Below, piece after piece: positions 60,222 to 64,000 of a stretch of 64,000 bases of DNA. The stretch lies in assembly GCA_965247175.1 (NCBI GenBank), contig OZ252006.1:496001-560000 (forward strand). The letters are read 5' to 3'. Position numbers and translations under genes: made by a program. The notes below the pieces were generated by a model, which was given only the letters and a program-made list of their open reading frames with translations, did not search any database and had not been told where the DNA came from. Position 1 is the stretch's first letter. Every line of letters starts with the position of its first letter. Origin of the DNA: JANQMX01 sp965247175 (lineage in GTDB: Bacteria; Pseudomonadota; Alphaproteobacteria; Kiloniellales; DSM-21159).

Positions 60222-60258
60222 AACGCTTAGCGAAGCTATCCCCTTAGCAAAAAGCGTT
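60222..60258. repeat. Inverted repeat in the FemAB-xrtA gap
   Basis: AACGCTT at 60222-60228 and AAGCGTT at 60252-60258 are exact inverses, 23 bases apart. A second pair, CGAATT and AATTCG, lies at 60262-60279 as a small hairpin. Both are in the largest gap of the core operon (111 bases) and may mark an internal promoter or a processing site. Confidence 0.45.
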
Positions 60259-60285
60259 AAACGAATTCTTGGCAATTCGACAAGA

Positions 60286-61374
60286 TTAGCCGAGGTTTTT
60301 GGCAAGAAATGGACCGATCCGGTTGGCAACGGCGAGCGGCAGCCGCTGCCAGATCTTGATCGCCCGCTGGTACTTTGGGTTCAGCGGATTGACGTCGGGG
60401 ATCTCGGCATCGCCGTAGAGACGATATTCGTAGTAGAGCGGGGCCGGCTCGAAGCCCCAGTTCTTCTTGAAGGCATGCGCGCCGGTCCCGACCTTGCTGC
60501 GGCCGAAGTCGAACAGCCCATAGCCGCGCTCGCAGGCCCGCCGCATGACTTCCCAATACATGAAGTCGTTGGCGGCCAAGCGGCGGGCGTCCTGCCCACC
60601 GCCGCCGTAGTAGGGCAGCACCTCGTCGCGAAAATAGAATGAGAGAACGGCGTTGACCGGTGCCCCGGCCTCGTCACAGACGATCAGCACCTCGCAGTCG
60701 GAGCCGAAAACTTCTTTTAACGTCTCCGCATAGCGCTTTGAAAACACTGGCGTTCCAAGGTTTCGAACACTCTCGGAGTAGAGGGCGTAGAACCGGTCGA
60801 CATCAGAGTCGATCTCGCTTGTCAGACCGTTTGAGATGCCTTTCCGCACCATGGCGCGTTGCTTGCGCGGAATACGCTTCATGTTGACGTCGAGATCTGG
60901 GTCGATGTCCCGCCGGAAGGTGACGTAGAGCCCGTCCTTGCAGGGTCGCTGGCCGTCCGAGCGGCTGCGCAAGCGGTACTCGACATGATCGACGCCGAGT
61001 GCTTCGCCGCGGCGCTCTGCCTCTGACTCCAGCAACAGCCGAACATCGGGCCGCGTTGTTGCAACGCCTCCATAGACGCAGAAAGCGCTGGATACCAATG
61101 ACTTGCCGAACAGCCGGCTGTCGATGTGAACCAGAGGCAGGATGCCGAGAATGTTGCCGTCGCAATGGGCGAATAGGTAGGGGCAAGTATGACCGAAGCT
61201 CTTTTCGATCACTGTCTTCCAGCCGGCGCGATGGAAGAAGGTCGCCTCGGGGCAGTCTGCGACGAAGGCATCCCATGCGTCCTGCCAGGCCGGCGTCAGT
61301 TCGCTGACCTCAAGCTGCTCGCCGCTTGGGATCTCAAACTGCTCGACGCTTTGAATGGGTTGTTGGAGGCTCAC
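60286..61374 (-). CDS. FemAB-like protein, exosortase A/PEP-CTERM system-associated
   Basis: This 362-residue FemAB-fold protein matches TIGR03019, a marker of exosortase A loci. Marks are ATFFHRAGWKTVIEKSFG near residue 43, MKRIPRKQRAMVRKGI near 165 (basic helix of the GNAT-like fold), PYYGGGGQDARRLAANDFMYWEVM near 255 and GLFDFGRSKVGTGAHAFK near 285. The start is a GTG at 61374, overlapping the deacetylase stop (GTGA); an upstream TTG at 61401 is less likely. It may add an amino-acid or acyl group to a carrier-linked sugar; relatives build peptidoglycan bridges. Confidence 0.93.
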   Translation of the reverse strand: MSLQQPIQSVEQFEIPSGEQLEVSELTPAWQDAWDAFVADCPEATFFHRAGWKTVIEKSFGHTCPYLFAHCDGNILGILPLVHIDSRLFGKSLVSSAFCVYGGVATTRPDVRLLLESEAERRGEALGVDHVEYRLRSRSDGQRPCKDGLYVTFRRDIDPDLDVNMKRIPRKQRAMVRKGISNGLTSEIDSDVDRFYALYSESVRNLGTPVFSKRYAETLKEVFGSDCEVLIVCDEAGAPVNAVLSFYFRDEVLPYYGGGGQDARRLAANDFMYWEVMRRACERGYGLFDFGRSKVGTGAHAFKKNWGFEPAPLYYEYRLYGDAEIPDVNPLNPKYQRAIKIWQRLPLAVANRIGPFLAKNLG

Positions 61375-62303
61375 AGGAAGGCCCTTGCCATGCTCGTCCA
61401 AGAGAAATCGCGCAAAAGCCTCTCTAGGCGGTTAAAGGTCTGCCCAAGGTTGGTGTAATGCCTGATCCGCGACTTCAGCGCCGCGCCGCCGATACGGGGC
61501 TGCTCCGGGTCGATTTCCCAGGGATGAAGATAGAAGATGCAGGGCTGGCCCGACTCGCGGCCGATCTTGCCGTAGCCCCAGCGGAAGTAGGCGTAGGGCA
61601 GGAGGCGGAAAAACCCACCGCCGCCGCACGGCAGATTGCGTCCGAACAGTCTTAGAGTGGTGACCGGCATTTCCAGGAAGTCGTCATCCGGAAAAGGCTT
61701 GTAGGCGAACCTCTGTCCGTCCGGGTCGCCGTAAAGGTCGTGCGCGATCGGTACGGTGCTCGAGCTGTAGCGATGGTCTTCCTCGCGCAGGATCGGCAGT
61801 GCCCAAGGCGTGTTAGGGCCGATGGAAAAGCTGGCCGCCCGATAGCCGAGAACGCGTACGCCGGAAATGTCCTCGAGGATCGCCTTGGTCTTTCGTACGT
61901 CCTCGCGAAAAGCCTCGGGGCTTTGGGTATTTACCCTGACGTGGGAGTAGCCGTGACTGGCCAGCTCATGACCTTCGCCGACGATGCGCCGAATCATCTC
62001 CGGATGGCGTTCCGCAACCCATCCGAGGGTGAAGAAGGTGGCTGTTGTGTCATGCCGGGCCAAAAGGTCGAGCAGGCGGGAGACGTTGTTCTCAACACGC
62101 GATGCCAGCTCGTCCCAGGCCGATCGTGCAACGGCCGCTTCGAATGCGGAAACCTGGAAGTGCTCCTCAACATCGATCGTGAAGGCATTGAAAGGCCTGG
62201 ATATCACCCCATCGGCGCGCTGCGTGCCGTCATGCGACGGCAAGCCATCTCCCTTGCCAGGGAGACTGCCTCTTTCTTCGCTTCTGGCAACGGCTTGCGT
62301 CAT
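61371..62303 (-). CDS. Polysaccharide deacetylase, exosortase A/PEP-CTERM locus type
   Basis: A NodB-fold enzyme that probably N-deacetylates the exopolysaccharide sugars. The ATG at 62303 gives 310 residues, close to the family's usual length; longer upstream starts overlap the ATPase. Marks are FTIDVEEHFQ near residue 40 (catalytic aspartate), HELASHGYSHV near 117 (metal histidines), RAASFSIGPNTPWAL and the C-terminal FYLHPWEIDPEQP. It matches TIGR03006. The N-terminus of about 35 residues is polar and disordered, with no signal peptide. It is 31 bases after the ATPase and overlaps the FemAB gene. Confidence 0.93.
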   Translation of the reverse strand: MTQAVARSEERGSLPGKGDGLPSHDGTQRADGVISRPFNAFTIDVEEHFQVSAFEAAVARSAWDELASRVENNVSRLLDLLARHDTTATFFTLGWVAERHPEMIRRIVGEGHELASHGYSHVRVNTQSPEAFREDVRKTKAILEDISGVRVLGYRAASFSIGPNTPWALPILREEDHRYSSSTVPIAHDLYGDPDGQRFAYKPFPDDDFLEMPVTTLRLFGRNLPCGGGGFFRLLPYAYFRWGYGKIGRESGQPCIFYLHPWEIDPEQPRIGGAALKSRIRHYTNLGQTFNRLERLLRDFSWTSMARAFL

Positions 62304-62334
62304 CGTCTGGGCGTCCGTCGTCGTTGAGTCTCGA

Positions 62335-63420
62335 TCAGTTAGCCTTGCGGCGCGTTCCGATTCGGTCGCGGAACTCATCGACCCGCAGCTTGTAAGACTT
62401 GAGCTCTCGCTGAATGGCTTTTGCGCTATGGCGCACGTCGAGCCATTCATCGCGCGACAGGTTCATTCCACTGTCGGCTGGCGCGTTCTGTGCCGGGAGG
62501 CGAGGAGGCGCCGGCGTTTCCTCATTGGCCGCACTTGGCACCGGCTTCAGTGCGCGCACCTTGGCTGCCTGCGGCGGCACCGCGGTCGTATCGGGGAGGG
62601 GTTCGATCAAGCCCTCTTCGCGCATCTCCTCAACCACTTCGGCGACATCATTCGCCGTCAGAACGCCTCGGTCCTCGAGATAGCCGAAAAGCAAGAGGCG
62701 GTCGCAGAGCCGGTTGAGACGCCGGGGCAGACCGCCGGTGGCGTCGAAGATGGCTTGAAAAGAATCGGGGGCGAAGATCCGGCGCCCGTCCCAACCCGCT
62801 AGCTTCAAGCGGTGTTCGACGTAACCCCGGGTGTCATCGGTCGATAGGCGGCTGATATGGAAAGACGCGATGACGCGCTGGCGCAGCTGCTCCAAATCAG
62901 GCTCCGCGAGTCGCTGCCGGAACTCCGGCTGCCCCACCAGGAGCATCTGCAGCAAGGGTTTTCCGCTCGATTGGAAGTTCGACAGCATGCGCAGCTCTTC
63001 GAGCGCATCGTGGGACAGTCCCTGCACCTCGTCGACCACGACCAGCGCGACCTTGCGCTGATGGTGCAGGCGAACCAGCTCATCCTCGAGTGCGCAGAGC
63101 AGCTCGGCCTTGCTGCCGCCACCGACCGAGAGGCCAAACTGGGCGGCGATCAGCCTCAGAAGGTTCTCAGAGCCGACCTGAGTGGTGTTGATCTTGACGG
63201 CAACGATGCGGTCGTCAGCCAGGCGAGACAGTGTGTATTCGAAAAGGGTCGTCTTCCCGGCGCCGACCTCACCGGTGATCACCACGAAGCCCTCGTTCTT
63301 GCTCAGACCGTAGGCAACGGTTGAGAGCGCGCGGCGGTGTGGACGGCCATCGAAAAAGAAGCTCGCGTCCGGCGTGATTTGAAAGGGCAGCCGTTTCAGG
63401 TGGTAGTAATCAAGGTACAT
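62335..63420 (-). CDS. ExeA/GspA-type ATPase, exosortase A system-associated
   Basis: The 361-residue AAA+ ATPase starts at the ATG at 63420, which has GGGGGA seven bases upstream. It opens with the exosortase-family signature YLDYYHLKRLPFQITPD. Walker A is GEVGAGKTT at residues 50-58 and Walker B VALVVVDE at 124-131, with an arginine-rich sensor region RLNRLCDRLLLFG near 260. It matches TIGR03015. The C-terminal 80 residues are disordered and alanine- and proline-rich. It is the first gene of the leftward core operon. Its cellular role in exosortase loci is not established; energy for assembly or export is inferred. Confidence 0.93.
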   Translation of the reverse strand: MYLDYYHLKRLPFQITPDASFFFDGRPHRRALSTVAYGLSKNEGFVVITGEVGAGKTTLFEYTLSRLADDRIVAVKINTTQVGSENLLRLIAAQFGLSVGGGSKAELLCALEDELVRLHHQRKVALVVVDEVQGLSHDALEELRMLSNFQSSGKPLLQMLLVGQPEFRQRLAEPDLEQLRQRVIASFHISRLSTDDTRGYVEHRLKLAGWDGRRIFAPDSFQAIFDATGGLPRRLNRLCDRLLLFGYLEDRGVLTANDVAEVVEEMREEGLIEPLPDTTAVPPQAAKVRALKPVPSAANEETPAPPRLPAQNAPADSGMNLSRDEWLDVRHSAKAIQRELKSYKLRVDEFRDRIGTRRKAN

Positions 63421-63667
63421 TCGAAATCCCCCAATGCCCCGTAGCATAGGGTGGTGGCGAGGAAAACGGTAGGCCTCGCCAGGCCGGAAGCGCTCAGCGC
63501 ATGTTTGCTTCCGGTTCCGGTTGTGCCTGCACCGCGGATATTCGACGCCGCCCCCTAAGAAAGCGTGTAGCGTCAGCTCATAAAGGATCTGCGACGCTTA
63601 TTGTGGGGCGAATGTGGCAAGAGTGCCGCTGAGCAGGGGATAAGTCCGGCGGAGTGGCAGTAAGAAC

Positions 63668-63687
63668 CACCGCCAAGCTCGGCGGTG
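63668..63687. repeat. 7-base hairpin with an alternative fold
   Basis: CACCGCC, a 6-base loop AAGCTC, then GGCGGTG. A second, mutually exclusive pairing is possible: CCAAGC at 63673-63678 with GCTTGG at 63687-63692. Such switching arms occur in attenuators. Confidence 0.5.
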
Positions 63688-63709
63688 CTTGGTCCTATTG
63701 TTGTCACAG

Positions 63710-63729
63710 GAGAGGCTCCTTCGCCTCTC
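63710..63729. repeat. 7-base perfect hairpin
   Basis: GAGAGGC, loop TCCTTC, GCCTCTC. No T-run follows on either strand, so it is not a simple terminator. Confidence 0.55.
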
Positions 63730-63808
63730 TTCGACAGGGCCGCGTATGGAGCCGTCACGCCCTCCGCGACAGCCAATCCCCTTGCGCCAGTGGCGGGTGT
63801 TGATGGCA

Positions 63809-63833
63809 AAATAGCTGTAATACTGAGCTATTT
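63809..63833. repeat. 8-base perfect inverted repeat, operator-like
   Basis: AAATAGCT, a 9-base spacer, then AGCTATTT. The AT-rich dyad with short spacer is of the size bound by dimeric regulators. Confidence 0.6.
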
Positions 63834-63893
63834 ACTTTAATAGACCGATCAACGCAAGAGATGTACGGTCGAAAAGTGCTCTTTGATTGGCGA

Positions 63894-63919
63894 CACGGAA
63901 GATATTCTTTCTTTCCGTG
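63894..63919. repeat. 7-base inverted repeat with a 12-base loop
   Basis: CACGGAA and TTCCGTG are exact inverses around a pyrimidine-rich 12-base spacer. Confidence 0.5.
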
Positions 63920-64000
63920 AATGTTGAGCATTTACATTAAATGACCCAAAAAATGTCGCTTGCTTCAGCTATCCCTGTCGGAGGAAGCATCAACAGTCCG

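Larger units (their letters stand above)
63421..64000. promoter_or_regulatory. 580-base control region upstream of the exosortase core operon
   Basis: No gene was supported. The region drops in GC toward the right end and contains four perfect inverted repeats (63668-63687, 63710-63729, 63809-63833, 63894-63919). The ATPase ribosome site GGGGGA is at 63428-63433. It should hold the operon promoter, and possibly the start of something beyond the window. Confidence 0.55.

Noticed and set aside
63573..63809. Leftward 78-codon frame in the right-hand control region
   Set aside because: No ribosome site, no motif, and it crosses two hairpins; probably chance.
1..64000. tRNA or rRNA genes, CRISPR arrays, insertion sequences and phage integration sites
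   Set aside because: I looked for cloverleaf-like arms, spaced direct repeats, transposase motifs and long terminal repeats, and saw none that hold up by eye.

Overview
The window is GC-rich, densely packed bacterial chromosome. It looks like an alphaproteobacterium, probably Rhodospirillales/Kiloniellales-like. That placement is inferred from gene families, short 4-base operon overlaps and codon bias; no rRNA or marker gene in the window confirms it. I see no tRNA, rRNA, insertion sequence, phage gene or CRISPR array.

Left part (1-13.7 kb, mostly metabolism). A leftward operon encodes a three-subunit molybdenum hydroxylase (FAD, 2Fe-2S and a Mo subunit cut by the window edge). A leftward sugar block follows: phosphofructokinase with pyrophosphate-type signature residues, a GH15 glucoamylase/trehalase-like enzyme, trehalose-6-phosphate synthase and glucokinase. 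Next come two ureohydrolases (one lacking a normal metal ligand), a DMT exporter, an SbtA/SbtB-like bicarbonate transporter with its PII-like partner, and a RidA protein.

Right part (13.8-63.4 kb). Almost all of this is one large exopolysaccharide supercluster of the exosortase A (XrtA/EpsH, PEP-CTERM) type, split into several divergent operons. The core operon runs leftward from 63.4 to 52.7 kb: ATPase, polysaccharide deacetylase, FemAB-like protein, exosortase A fused to EpsI, AsnB-type amidotransferase, initiating sugar phosphotransferase and two glycosyltransferases. Facing it is a fused Wza-like exporter plus outer-membrane beta-barrel. Further left are more glycosyltransferases, a Wzx flippase, a GDP-fucose pathway (gmd-fcl), a sulfotransferase, a heparinase-like lyase and an FkbM methyltransferase. 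At 27.7-35.4 kb sits a carrier-protein module (acyl-CoA ligase, PLP decarboxylase, acyl carrier protein, two hydrolases, a GNAT and an AsnB homologue). At 13.8-27.7 kb are two O-antigen-ligase-type proteins, one with an embedded beta-sandwich-like module, a lytic transglycosylase, a second AsnB homologue, a second deacetylase, a YdcF protein, two FemAB/GNAT-like transferases and a glutaminyl cyclase.

How it could work (inference). Sugars, including GDP-fucose, are loaded on undecaprenyl phosphate by the 55-56 kb transferase, extended by the glycosyltransferases, flipped by Wzx, polymerised or ligated by the O-antigen-ligase-type proteins and exported through the fused channel. The GNAT/FemAB, AsnB, carrier-protein, sulfotransferase and deacetylase genes would decorate the polymer. 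Exosortase A would cleave PEP-CTERM proteins, but none is encoded here. The chain-length determinant and tyrosine kinase usual for this locus type are also absent from the window. The most unusual items are the exporter-barrel fusion, the ligase with an inserted module, three AsnB paralogues that differ in their glutaminase cysteine, and a 580-base control region at the right end with four perfect inverted repeats.
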